This document shows, in pieces, positions 16,696 to 25,460 of a stretch of DNA of 64,000 bases. Origin of the DNA: CAVVAL01 sp963740215. Lineage in GTDB: Bacteria > Actinomycetota > Actinomycetes > Mycobacteriales > Cryptosporangiaceae. The number at the start of each line of letters is the position of its first letter. Position 1 is the first letter of the stretch. The stretch lies in the NCBI GenBank assembly GCA_963740215.1, contig CAVUDJ010000015.1, positions 620,001 to 684,000 of the forward strand. The letters run 5' to 3'. The notes under the pieces are model-generated. The model saw only the letters and a list, made by a program, of their open reading frames with translations, did no database searches and had not been told where the DNA came from. A program made the translations under genes and the position numbers.

Positions 16696-18200
16696 ACGGG
16701 CCGACGACGATGCTGGACGAACTCGTGGTTACGACCACCTCCGGCCGGATCCGGGGGGCACGGACCGCACCGGCCCGAATGTTTCTCGACGTGCCCTACG
16801 CAGCGCCACCGGTGGGAGGGTCGCGGTTCGCCGCACCGCGACCCCACCCCGGGTGGGAAGGCATCCGGGATGCGGTTCGGCCCGGGCCGAACGCGCCGCA
16901 GCCCCCACGCGGCCGGCTCGGGCGTGTCGATCTCTCCCCGTTCTTCGGCGGCGGCTGGGAACGGGGCGACGACTACCTCACCGTCAACGTGTGGGCACCG
17001 CTTGAGCCGAGCACGCCTGCCCCGGTGATCGCGTTCGTGCACGGTGGCGCCTTCATCGCCGGCTCCACGCGCGGCCCGGTCTATGACGGCGCGGCGTTCG
17101 CCCGGGACGGGGTCGTTCTTGTCACCGTCAACTACCGGCTCGGCATCCCGGGCTTCCTCCACCTGCCGGACGCGCCGGACAACCGCGGCCGCCTGGACGT
17201 GATAGCCGCGCTGCGCTGGATCCAGGAGAACGCCGCCCGTTTCGGCGGTGACCCCGCGAACGTCACGCTCGCCGGGCAGTCCGCTGGCGCGATCATCGTG
17301 ACCAGCATCGTCGGCGCGCGTGACGCGCAGGGTCTGTTCCGGCGGGCGATCGTGCAGAGCGGCAGCGGGACCGCTGCGTTCACGCCTGAGCAGGCGGGAA
17401 TCGTCACCGCGGCCGTCGCACGCGAACTCGGCGTCGACCCGAGCGCCGCCGCACTCGGGCAGCGGTCAGACGAGGAGCTCGGGGCCGTGCTGCCCCGCCT
17501 GCCCGAGCTGGACCTCGCCACGCCGAGTGCGTATGACCCACTCGGCGGCATCACGCCGCTCAGCCTCGTGCTCGATCAGCAGCCCGCCGACGCCCTCGCC
17601 GACCGCGGTGCCTCGGATGTGGACCTGCTGATCGGCTCGAACCTCGACGAGAGCAGCCTGTACCTGGCGCCGTTCCAGGATCTCGACGGCACGACCGGGG
17701 CCGATCTGCACGCCACCGCGGCACGGTTCCACCCCGCCCCAGACCGTCTGATCGAGGCGTACCGATCCGCGCGGCCGTCCGCGTCCGCCGCGCAACTCCG
17801 CGTCGCGCTGCTCGGCGATGGCATGTTCAGAGCAGGCACCCGCCGTTTCGCGGACGCGCACGCGCAGCCGGGCGACGCTCGAACATTCGTCTACGAGTTC
17901 ACCTGGCGGTCGCAGGCACTCGATGGGCAACTCGGCTCCTGTCACCTCCTGGAGCTGCCGTTCGTCTTCGACAAGGTCGACCTCCCCGCGCTGCATGGAC
18001 CCGACGCGCTGCTCGGCACCACACCACCCCCGGATGACCTCGCCGCACGCGTACACGCGGCCTGGGTCGGCTTCGCGACCCGCGGGGACCCCGGCTGGCC
18101 CGCCTACTCCGTGGCCGCCCGGATCGTGCAACAGATCGGCGAGACCTGGCGCCAGGTCGTCGACCCGCACGCGGAGGAGTTCCGAGCGTGGGGCCTCTAA
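16692..18200 (+). CDS. Type-B carboxylesterase (para-nitrobenzyl-esterase-like)
   Basis: A 502-residue alpha/beta-hydrolase. The oxyanion loop is FVHGGAFIAGS, the nucleophile Ser197 lies in LAGQSAGAI, an acidic residue in SNLDESSLY and the catalytic His in LGSCHLLELPFVFD, as in PnbA-type esterases. The start at GTG 16692 overlaps the previous stop by four bases; the N-terminus (MLDELVVTTTSGRIRG from an internal Met) matches the family. It is likely cytoplasmic. With the MBL enzyme it forms a two-enzyme hydrolytic unit, and the MerR gene follows after 9 bp. Confidence 0.9.
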   Translation: MNGPTTMLDELVVTTTSGRIRGARTAPARMFLDVPYAAPPVGGSRFAAPRPHPGWEGIRDAVRPGPNAPQPPRGRLGRVDLSPFFGGGWERGDDYLTVNVWAPLEPSTPAPVIAFVHGGAFIAGSTRGPVYDGAAFARDGVVLVTVNYRLGIPGFLHLPDAPDNRGRLDVIAALRWIQENAARFGGDPANVTLAGQSAGAIIVTSIVGARDAQGLFRRAIVQSGSGTAAFTPEQAGIVTAAVARELGVDPSAAALGQRSDEELGAVLPRLPELDLATPSAYDPLGGITPLSLVLDQQPADALADRGASDVDLLIGSNLDESSLYLAPFQDLDGTTGADLHATAARFHPAPDRLIEAYRSARPSASAAQLRVALLGDGMFRAGTRRFADAHAQPGDARTFVYEFTWRSQALDGQLGSCHLLELPFVFDKVDLPALHGPDALLGTTPPPDDLAARVHAAWVGFATRGDPGWPAYSVAARIVQQIGETWRQVVDPHAEEFRAWGL

Positions 18201-18209
18201 ACTCCGTTC

Positions 18210-18932
18210 ATGCTCCGCATCGGCGACCTGGCGAAGCTCGCGCGGACGAGCGTACGGACGATCCACCACTACCACGCGGAGGGCGTGCTGGCGGAGCCGC
18301 CACGGGACTCCTCCGGGCACCGCCAGTACGGCGCTGCCGACCTGATCCGGCTGCTTCGCATCCGTGGCCTGCGTGATCTGGGTGTGCCGCTGAAGGAGGC
18401 GGGCGCCACCGACCCGGACGACCTGCACGCGCTGCTGGAGTCGCTCGACCGGGATCTGGACGAGCAGCAACGTCTGCTGGACGCGCGCCGCCGCCGGATC
18501 GCGGAACTCCGCCGGTCGGTGGATCCGGAACTCCCAGCCGAGATCGCGCAGTACCTCAGCGAGTTGGCCGCAGCCGGCGTCGATCCGGCACTGCTCGTGC
18601 GGGAGAAGGAGTCGATGCTGCTGATGATGGCGTTGGCACCGGACACCGCCGAGAAGATGGTGCGGATCTACGCGGAGATGCGGAACGACCCGGCGGCGGT
18701 CGAAGCCATGACGACGGTCATGCGCCGGCTCGGCGAACTGGGCGAGGACGCGCCAGAACCGGCCGAACTGCAAGAGCTGGCGGCCGAACTGGTCCGGCTG
18801 CATCCGGACCTGTTCGCGGGCGACGCGTCCGGAACCGGCACGGCGGCGCAGGTCTTCCTCGACCACATGCGGTCGTACTCTGCGGGTCAGCGCCGGCTGA
18901 TCGAGTTGATGAGCGAACGCGCCTTGACCTGA
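18210..18932 (+). CDS. MerR-family transcriptional regulator
   Basis: A 240-residue regulator with the MerR DNA-binding domain at the N-terminus (LRIGDLAKLARTSVRTIHHY then GHRQYGAADLIRLLRIRGL). A leucine-rich coiled coil (DRDLDEQQRLLDARRRRIAEL) follows, then a C-terminal effector domain of unknown ligand. It starts nine bases after the esterase stop and is probably in the same transcript. It may regulate its own operon. A hairpin overlaps its stop codon. Confidence 0.9.
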   Translation: MLRIGDLAKLARTSVRTIHHYHAEGVLAEPPRDSSGHRQYGAADLIRLLRIRGLRDLGVPLKEAGATDPDDLHALLESLDRDLDEQQRLLDARRRRIAELRRSVDPELPAEIAQYLSELAAAGVDPALLVREKESMLLMMALAPDTAEKMVRIYAEMRNDPAAVEAMTTVMRRLGELGEDAPEPAELQELAAELVRLHPDLFAGDASGTGTAAQVFLDHMRSYSAGQRRLIELMSERALT

Positions 18933-18946
18933 CGCGACGTCAGGTC
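18926..18946 (+). terminator. Hairpin at the end of the MerR gene
   Basis: Perfect 9-bp arms GACCTGACG / CGTCAGGTC with a 3-nt loop. The MerR stop codon (18930-18932) is inside the 5' arm. No T-run follows. Confidence 0.6.
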
Positions 18947-18995
18947 GGCAGCATCGGACCCAGATGACGAACACCAAGTCGACAGGGGCCGATGA

Positions 18996-19619
18996 ATGGG
19001 AGCAGTCAAGCAAGCGCAACGTGTGGTCACCATGCTGGTGCGGCACGAGTTCCACATCCTGGTAGCGCTGTTCCGCTGGGTGACGCGGCGCCCCGACGTG
19101 GCGCGTGGTGACACCGCGATCCACTACGGCGACTCCGTGCGGATCGTGATGATCGGCCTGATCGTGGTTTCCGCGATCGAGGTGGTCGTGATGGAGCTGG
19201 TCGTGCCGTGGCCGACGATCCGGTTCGTGTTGCTCGTCCTCGGGATCTACGGGCTGGTGTGGATGGTCGGGTTCGCGGCGGCGGTGTGGATCCGGCCGCA
19301 CACGATCGGGCCGCGCGGGCTGCGCTTGCGGTACGGGTACCGCGCCGACGTGACCATTCCCATCGAGAAGCTGGCGTCGGCGCGCGAGCATCTCAAAGGC
19401 TCACACCAGAAGACCCTTGAGCACGCGGACGGAACGGTCGCCGTGGCGGTCATGGGCGTCACCAATGTGTGCGTGGAACTCCGCGAGCCCTACGACGTCG
19501 ACCTGGGCCGCAGCGGCATCCACCGGATCAGCCGAGTCCGATTCCGCGCCGACGATCCGGCCACTGCGGTCCAAACCGTCACCGCGGCGATAGCGGCCCA
19601 CGTGCCGCAGCATCAATGA
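18996..19619 (+). CDS. Hypothetical membrane protein, two TM segments
   Basis: A 207-residue protein with two hydrophobic segments close together (IVMIGLIVVSAIEVVVMELV and FVLLVLGIYGLVWMVGFAAA) and a C-terminal soluble domain of mixed alpha/beta character. This resembles small PH-domain-like membrane proteins of actinomycetes, though that is only a resemblance. It ends at position 19619 and is convergent with the PRiA4-type gene 12 bp away. No regulator or pathway link is visible. Confidence 0.75.
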   Translation: MGAVKQAQRVVTMLVRHEFHILVALFRWVTRRPDVARGDTAIHYGDSVRIVMIGLIVVSAIEVVVMELVVPWPTIRFVLLVLGIYGLVWMVGFAAAVWIRPHTIGPRGLRLRYGYRADVTIPIEKLASAREHLKGSHQKTLEHADGTVAVAVMGVTNVCVELREPYDVDLGRSGIHRISRVRFRADDPATAVQTVTAAIAAHVPQHQ

Positions 19620-19631
19620 GCCGTGAGGCAC

Positions 19632-21155
19632 TCAGCGCAGTTTGGACATCTCCCGGTTCACAGCGTCGGCGTCGAAGCGCGCCGGATCGAACTCGTCAGA
19701 GCTGCCGAGCCCCAGCCACGTCAGCCGGTCCTGATGGTCGGGATGGGTGGCGTCAGACAACACATCCACGAGATCCGCGTAGCCCCAGACGCCGCCGCAG
19801 TCCTCCGGCGGGGCCGCGCGCCGTCCGCCCGTGCACCGCGGGTAGCTCGCCGGCTTGTCGTTGTTGAACGTCTTCTCCACCAGGATCTCGTGTTCCCAAC
19901 AGTCGCCGAAGTCGTAGGTGTAGCGGATCTTGCTCTTCACGCTGGGAGCCACCTGCTCCAGAGTCACCTTCGATTCCGCGCCGTACCCGAGTTCGGGGTC
20001 AGGGATCCCGAACTCGCCGTACGGCGTCTCGAAGACGTGAATGTGCATGTCATCCCAGCCGAAGGCGGTCTGGATGACCGCATGCAGCAGGTCGAGGCTG
20101 ATGTCGGCGGACACCTCAAGGCGCCGCCAGATCGGCGGTTTCGCGCCGAGCAACTGCACCTTGATTTGAAACACCGGCGCAGGCCCGTCCGACTTCTTCC
20201 GCTTCTTGGGAAGTTTGGGCCGCGCCGCCCTGCTCGTGAGGGCCAGGGTCGGCGTGCCCGCGAACGTCTCCACTACGTCGTCCCCGTGCGGCACTTTGGG
20301 TTTTCCTGACGGTGGCAGGACGTTCAGTCGTGCCCGCAGTAACACGGCCAGAAGTTCGTATGCCGGCATGCCGTCCTCGTCGAACGGCTCATCGGATGCC
20401 GCATCGGGGTCCTCGCTGTCGTGCACGGCCCGGGTGTCCAGGGCATTCTCGATCTGCCAACGCATTTCGGCCGGATCCAGCGCTTCCATTGTGGCCTCGA
20501 AGCCGGCGCCGCTGCACTCTGCCCGGAGCGTCTCCAGCATTTCGGGCAACGCATCCCCGTCGATGATGAGGATGTCGGCGGCGGCGCCACAGTCCAGATC
20601 GTCCACGGTTACCACCAACGCGTGCGACCGGCCGGCGCGATCGAACGCGCAGGTCAGAATTGACCCGGTGCCCGCCGGATCGGCGATGCGCCAGCAGCCG
20701 CTCGCGGTCAACGGTTCGCGCAGTTCGGTCGCCCAATCCGGCCGCCGGACACCCGCGTCGAGAAGCCTGTCGGCAGCCGCCCACGCGGCCTTGGCCAGAT
20801 CACTCCCGGCGACCGAACCGATGGCCATGAGCATCGCCACCGCGTCCGCGGTGGCTCTGGCCTCGAACGCCGGGATGACGCCGTTGAGCAGCACTTCTTC
20901 GAAGGCCTCGCCGACCGTCTCGCCGGACGACACGAACAGGGCGCCCGCCAGTTCCACGTCCACCGGATCCTCAGCGAGAAGGAGGGCGGCGCCGTCCTCA
21001 AGCAAGTCGTCGATCATCTGCCGCGGATCGACTTCCTCACCTGAGCATGCTGGACAGTCGCACACACCCTGCGGATCGGATACGTCAACCAGCACGGGTC
21101 GGCGCGTGGTCTTCTTGGCCTTCTTGCCTCTCCGGCCACGACTCACTGGGCTCAT
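19632..21155 (-). CDS. Plasmid pRiA4b ORF-3 family protein
   Basis: About 507 residues. The C-terminal ~180 residues form the pRiA4b ORF-3 domain: FQIKVQLLGAKPPIWRRLEV, LLHAVIQTAFGW, DDMHIHVF, YTYDFGDCWEHEILVE and YPRCTGGRRAAPPEDCGG. The N-terminal part carries a CDCPACSG metal-binding-like motif near residue 35 and a long helical region not recognised. A Lys/Arg stretch (KLPKKRKKS) links the two. The family's function is unknown, though it occurs on plasmids and chromosomes. In-frame ATG codons at 21173 and 21179 are alternative starts; none has a strong ribosome-binding site. Confidence 0.85.
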   Translation of the reverse strand: MSPVSRGRRGKKAKKTTRRPVLVDVSDPQGVCDCPACSGEEVDPRQMIDDLLEDGAALLLAEDPVDVELAGALFVSSGETVGEAFEEVLLNGVIPAFEARATADAVAMLMAIGSVAGSDLAKAAWAAADRLLDAGVRRPDWATELREPLTASGCWRIADPAGTGSILTCAFDRAGRSHALVVTVDDLDCGAAADILIIDGDALPEMLETLRAECSGAGFEATMEALDPAEMRWQIENALDTRAVHDSEDPDAASDEPFDEDGMPAYELLAVLLRARLNVLPPSGKPKVPHGDDVVETFAGTPTLALTSRAARPKLPKKRKKSDGPAPVFQIKVQLLGAKPPIWRRLEVSADISLDLLHAVIQTAFGWDDMHIHVFETPYGEFGIPDPELGYGAESKVTLEQVAPSVKSKIRYTYDFGDCWEHEILVEKTFNNDKPASYPRCTGGRRAAPPEDCGGVWGYADLVDVLSDATHPDHQDRLTWLGLGSSDEFDPARFDADAVNREMSKLR

Positions 21156-21208
21156 CCGCCAAGTCTGCCCCATCCGCATGATCGGCTCACGCGCCGATCC
21201 GCGGTGCA

Positions 21209-21281
21209 GCGACCACGAAGTGTCGGGGAAATGGCGGCATCGGGCGTCCGGTTAGAGCACCAATGCCCCGACAGTCCGATT
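21209..21281. repeat. Dispersed intergenic repeat, copy A
   Basis: A ~70-bp unit with arms TGTCGGGG (21221-21228) / CCCCGACA (21266-21273) and a conserved interior containing CGTCCGGTTAGAGCACCAAT. It matches copies at 46598-46670 and 56701-56766. It overlaps the 3' end of the flavoprotein gene: the last nine codons and the stop lie within it. Confidence 0.75.
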
Positions 21282-22463
21282 CGGCGCCGGGCGGGCCGTC
21301 ACGCGCGCAGCGCAGCCAAGCGCAAGCCGCACCGGAAGTCGCCGCACCGCACCGGCGACGTTTGCTTCGCCCCGGCAGATGTCCATGAAGGACGACCAAC
21401 CCATTGGTGTCGCTACCGCCGCGTGGAACAGAGCAGGGCGGCTGGAGAAGGCGGCGTACAGGCGACGTCCCGCGCGCATCTCGGGTACCAGTTCCCGCGC
21501 GACGGACACTTGATAGCCGTCGAGACGCGCGTCGACATCGGCCGAGCGTTCCGCTCCAGCCGCATCGGCTGCCGCTGCGCCGGCCAGCGCGCCGGAGCGC
21601 AGCGCGAAGCTGATTCCCTCGCGAGTCCACGGCTCCAGCAGGCCGGCGGCGTCTCCCGCGACCAGCACCCGGCCGTTACGTAGGGGCGAGTGCTCGGAAC
21701 GGCACCGCGTGAGGTGGCCCGAGTCCTGAAGCGGCGTCACGCCGGAGAGATCGAGACGGTCGAGGAAGTCCTTCAGGTACCGGCGTGTGGCGTCCCCGGC
21801 GGATCGCGACGCGATGACGCCCACGGTCAGCCTGTCGTCCTTCGGGAAGACCCAGCCGTAGGAGCCTGGTACGGGTCCCCAGTCCAGCAGGATCCGGCCG
21901 TTCCAGTCGGCTCGGCGGGATACCGGTGTCGGTACCTCGACCTCGAGCCCGACATCCGTCTGCACGTAGTCGACGCCGACGTGGCGTGCCGTGAAGCCGG
22001 ACGAGCCGTCGGCACCGACCAGGACGCGACCCCGGACGTGAGAACCGTCCGCGAGCCTCGCGTACGCGGCACCGTCCGAGTCCTGATGGACGCCCCGCAC
22101 GGTGGCCTGCTCGACGATGGACACGCCGACCTGCTGCGCCGCTCGGGTGAGCGCGTGGTCGAACTCGTCCCGCAGCACCATGCTGAGCAACGGCTGGTGA
22201 CGGGCGCGGCGGGTGAACTGGCGGCGGCCGTCGAGCGAGAAGGTGGCCGCGTTGATCCGGTCTCGCTCCGGCACCGAGAAGTCAGGTGGCAGGGCGGAGA
22301 GGGACGTACCTATCAGGCCGCCGCCGCACGTCTTGTAGCGCGGCAGCTTCCCGCGCTCGATCACTACCGTGCGGGCACCGGCTGTCGCGGCGGCATACGC
22401 AGCCGCCAATCCCGCCGGTCCCGCGCCGATGACGACAACGTCCCAATCGCTCTGGTTGCGCAC
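21252..22463 (-). CDS. Geranylgeranyl-reductase-family FAD-dependent oxidoreductase
   Basis: A 403-residue flavoprotein. The N-terminal FAD motif GAGPAGLAAAYAAA is followed by the family's CGGGLIG segment (RYKTCGGG), a VLVGADGSSG motif and the second FAD-binding block VLVAGDAAGLLEPWTREGI. The geranylgeranyl reductase family reduces isoprenoid double bonds of lipids, quinones or chlorophyll; in actinomycetes menaquinone or polyprenyl substrates are plausible. The C-terminal residues NRTVGALVL are encoded inside a dispersed repeat, so the native end has probably been replaced. It is divergent from the LAL regulator by 100 bp. Confidence 0.88.
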   Translation of the reverse strand: MRNQSDWDVVVIGAGPAGLAAAYAAATAGARTVVIERGKLPRYKTCGGGLIGTSLSALPPDFSVPERDRINAATFSLDGRRQFTRRARHQPLLSMVLRDEFDHALTRAAQQVGVSIVEQATVRGVHQDSDGAAYARLADGSHVRGRVLVGADGSSGFTARHVGVDYVQTDVGLEVEVPTPVSRRADWNGRILLDWGPVPGSYGWVFPKDDRLTVGVIASRSAGDATRRYLKDFLDRLDLSGVTPLQDSGHLTRCRSEHSPLRNGRVLVAGDAAGLLEPWTREGISFALRSGALAGAAAADAAGAERSADVDARLDGYQVSVARELVPEMRAGRRLYAAFSSRPALFHAAVATPMGWSSFMDICRGEANVAGAVRRLPVRLALGCAARVTARPAPNRTVGALVL

Positions 22464-22563
22464 GGTGCAATGGTGTCGGATCCCGGATCATTCCGTGCCT
22501 AATGCTTGCCTGTTTGCAATACCGTGTGGGGCGCCGAACACCGATGAGCGGGGGTAAACCGGG

Positions 22564-25446
22564 ATGCGGTTGTTCCGCCCGGCACTCGTCGGCCGGGATG
22601 CGGAGGCCGCTGCGCTCGGCGCGGCTCTCGACGATGCACAGCACGGTCGTGGCGGCGCGATCTTCCTGCTGGGCGAGGCCGGCATCGGCAAGACCAGGCT
22701 CGCCGCCGAGACAGAACAACAGGCGACCGCGCGCGGGTTCTGCGTGCTGCGCGGCCGTGCCACCGCCTCGGCGCCGCAGTTCCGGCCGTTGACCGAGGCG
22801 TTGCTGTCGGTCCTGCGGCACGCGGGCTCGCTCACGTATCCAGAGTTGGGTCCGTATCGGCCCGCACTCTCGCGGCTGATCCCGGAGTGGCGGCTGGAGC
22901 GCCCGCCCGGTCCGGACGACTCCCTCGTCGTGCTCGCCGAGGCGGTGCTGCGCCTGCTGACGAGCCTGGGCGATCAGCGCGGATGCCTCCTTGTCCTGGA
23001 GGATCTGCACGACGCCGACGACGACACCCTCGCCGTGGTCGAGTACCTGGTCGACAACCTGGCTCGCAGCTCCGTGGTCCTTCTCGCCACGGTACGCACC
23101 GAGTCGGGCGCGGCGCTGGAACTGGTCCGGTCGGTGGCCCGGCGGCGGGCGGCCACCGTCCTGGAGCTGGACCGGCTGGCGGACGACGCGGTGCGCCGCC
23201 TCATCGCCGGCTGCCTGAAGACCTCGCCGGAGGTGCTGCCGCAGCCCGCGCTGGACCGCACGGTGCGCGACAGCGACGGCGTCCCGTTCCATGTGGAGGA
23301 GCTGCTGGCGGAGCTGCTCAGCTGCGGTGCACTGGTGCGCGACGGCCAGAGCTGGCGGGCGAGCGCGCCGCTGGTGGCGCAGGTGCCGGCCACGGTACGT
23401 GCCAGCGTCGTCAGCCGGGCCGCCCGGCTCGGTCCGCACGGGCAGGCGTTGCTTCAGGCGGCGGCGATGCTGGGCCGGCAGTTCCACGCACCGGTGGCCG
23501 GCGCCGCCGCGGGGCTGGACGAACGCGACCTGCTCACGCAGCTGCGCGCCGCCGTCAACGCACAGCTCATGTGCCCGACCACCAGCGCCGACACCTACGT
23601 GTTCCGGCACGCTCTCACCGCCGACGCGATCCGCGAAGACCTGCTTCCGGCCGAACGCGTGCGGCTGTCCCAGCGGCTGGCGGTCGCGATCGAAGAGTCC
23701 TTTCCGGACCTGCCAGCCACCTGGTGCCAGCTCGCCGCCTCGCTGTGGAGCGCCGCCGGGCAACGACGGCGAGCGGCCGAGCTACACCACACCGCCGGCC
23801 GGCGCGCTATCGAGCAGGGCGCCTTCGCTACGGCGATCTCGCTGCTCGACGACGGGCTGTCCCTGATCGACGAGGACGACCCACTCGCGCTCGATCTCGC
23901 GGAGGCGCTGCTCGGGGCTCTGGTCGTCGCGGGCGAGATCGAGCGGGCGGGCGAGTTGGGCCGCCGGTTCGACCTCTGCGCCGATCCGCTGCGACGGGCC
24001 GCGGTGCGGCTGCGACTGGCTCGGGCGGCGGCCGCGGCCGGACGGTGGAACGACGGCCTGCGGGAGGTCGAGCAGGTCAGGAGCCTCCTCGGTGACGCGG
24101 CCGGACCCGAACTGGACGCGCTCGCGGCCCAGCTGACGTTCGGACATCCGAGCGCCGAGCGGATCGAGCAGGCCGAGGCGCTGGCGCGCACGGCTCTTGA
24201 AGCCGCGACGGATCACCCCGAGGTCGCCTGCGAGGCGCTGGAGGTGCTCGGCAGCTGCGCGCGCCTGCGCGACCTCGCCGCCGCCGACCGCCTGTACGAG
24301 CAGGCGTTGGCGCTGGCGGAACGGGCCGGCCTCATGGCGTGGCGGGTCCGGATGCTGTATCACCTCGGCGTCCACGACGGCGTACGCACCGCGGACTCCG
24401 ACCGGCTGCTGCGCGCCCGCGAGCTGGCGTTGCAGACCGGCGCCGTCGTGACAGCGCTCGACCTCGACTGCGAGCTGGCGGTGGTCCATCTCGCGCGCGG
24501 TGAGTACGACCTCGCCGACGAGCGTGCGGAACGCACCGCACACTCCGCCCACCGGCTGCGGCTGCACGAGCTGCGGCTGATCGCGCTCGGCCTGCGCGCC
24601 TGCGTGGCCTCACACCGGGGCGACCGCGCCGGCGCGGTCAGGCGGCTGGCCGAGTACCGCGCGCTCGGCGGCGACAAGATCGACTTCACCGCTGCCGTGG
24701 CCGGGTTCGGGCTGGCGATCGGCGCGCTCATCCACGAGGACCGACACCGTGCACTGTCCGAACTCGACCGTGCGGTGGAACTTGAGCAGGCGAAGCTCAC
24801 GCACTACCTGTCGTTCACGCATGGGCCGCACCTGTTCCTCTCCACGCTGGCGGGGCGCTCCGGCTGGGACGAGCACCAGGCACTGGTCAGCACCGCGAGC
24901 GGCCAGGCAGCGTGGAACCTGCAGTTCGCGCAGCTCACCAGCGCGGTCCTGCACGGACGTGCTGACCGGCCGGGAGACGCAGCCGATGCCATGGCTGACT
25001 TCCAGGCGACGTCCGCGGAGTACCCCCTCGCGCGTCACCTCGGGCTCCGGCTGGTCGCCGAGGCGGCGCTGGCCGACAGCTGGGGCGAGCCGGTGACCTG
25101 GCTGCAAATCGCGGAGGAGTACTTCCACGGCACGCGGGCCGCCACGGCCGCCGGCGCCTGCCGTACGCTGCTGCGCCGGGCCGGCGCCGTCGTACCGCGC
25201 CGCGCCCAGGGCAGCACGGCGATCCCCACATCGCTGCGCTCGCTCGGCGTCACGGTTCGCGAGTTCGAGGTGCTGGCGCTGCTCGGCGAGCGACTGAGCA
25301 ACCGCGCCATCGGCGAACGGCTCTTCCTCTCGCCGCGCACCGTCGAGAAGCACGTCGCGAGCCTGCTCACCAAGACCGGCACCACCGATCGCGGCGCACT
25401 GGCCGGGCGCTACTCGGCTGTCGCCATCCCCAGCCCACCCCCCTAA
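22564..25446 (+). CDS. LAL-type LuxR regulator with AAA ATPase domain
   Basis: A 960-residue large ATP-binding LuxR regulator. The Walker A motif is LLGEAGIGKTRL near residue 35 and Walker B LLVLEDLHDAD near 145. A long TPR-like helical region follows. The C-terminal LuxR HTH (VREFEVLALLGERLSNRAIG, then SPRTVEKHVASLLTKTG) spans ~890-950. LAL regulators often activate secondary-metabolism or sugar-utilisation genes. The downstream gene (25461) starts only 14 bp after its stop, so an exported WAVG-repeat protein is probably cotranscribed. Confidence 0.93.
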   Translation: MRLFRPALVGRDAEAAALGAALDDAQHGRGGAIFLLGEAGIGKTRLAAETEQQATARGFCVLRGRATASAPQFRPLTEALLSVLRHAGSLTYPELGPYRPALSRLIPEWRLERPPGPDDSLVVLAEAVLRLLTSLGDQRGCLLVLEDLHDADDDTLAVVEYLVDNLARSSVVLLATVRTESGAALELVRSVARRRAATVLELDRLADDAVRRLIAGCLKTSPEVLPQPALDRTVRDSDGVPFHVEELLAELLSCGALVRDGQSWRASAPLVAQVPATVRASVVSRAARLGPHGQALLQAAAMLGRQFHAPVAGAAAGLDERDLLTQLRAAVNAQLMCPTTSADTYVFRHALTADAIREDLLPAERVRLSQRLAVAIEESFPDLPATWCQLAASLWSAAGQRRRAAELHHTAGRRAIEQGAFATAISLLDDGLSLIDEDDPLALDLAEALLGALVVAGEIERAGELGRRFDLCADPLRRAAVRLRLARAAAAAGRWNDGLREVEQVRSLLGDAAGPELDALAAQLTFGHPSAERIEQAEALARTALEAATDHPEVACEALEVLGSCARLRDLAAADRLYEQALALAERAGLMAWRVRMLYHLGVHDGVRTADSDRLLRARELALQTGAVVTALDLDCELAVVHLARGEYDLADERAERTAHSAHRLRLHELRLIALGLRACVASHRGDRAGAVRRLAEYRALGGDKIDFTAAVAGFGLAIGALIHEDRHRALSELDRAVELEQAKLTHYLSFTHGPHLFLSTLAGRSGWDEHQALVSTASGQAAWNLQFAQLTSAVLHGRADRPGDAADAMADFQATSAEYPLARHLGLRLVAEAALADSWGEPVTWLQIAEEYFHGTRAATAAGACRTLLRRAGAVVPRRAQGSTAIPTSLRSLGVTVREFEVLALLGERLSNRAIGERLFLSPRTVEKHVASLLTKTGTTDRGALAGRYSAVAIPSPPP

Positions 25447-25460
25447 CCCACGGAGTGACC

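Noticed and set aside
17466..19391. 641-codon minus-strand frame
   Set aside because: Antisense of the esterase and MerR genes; no domain.
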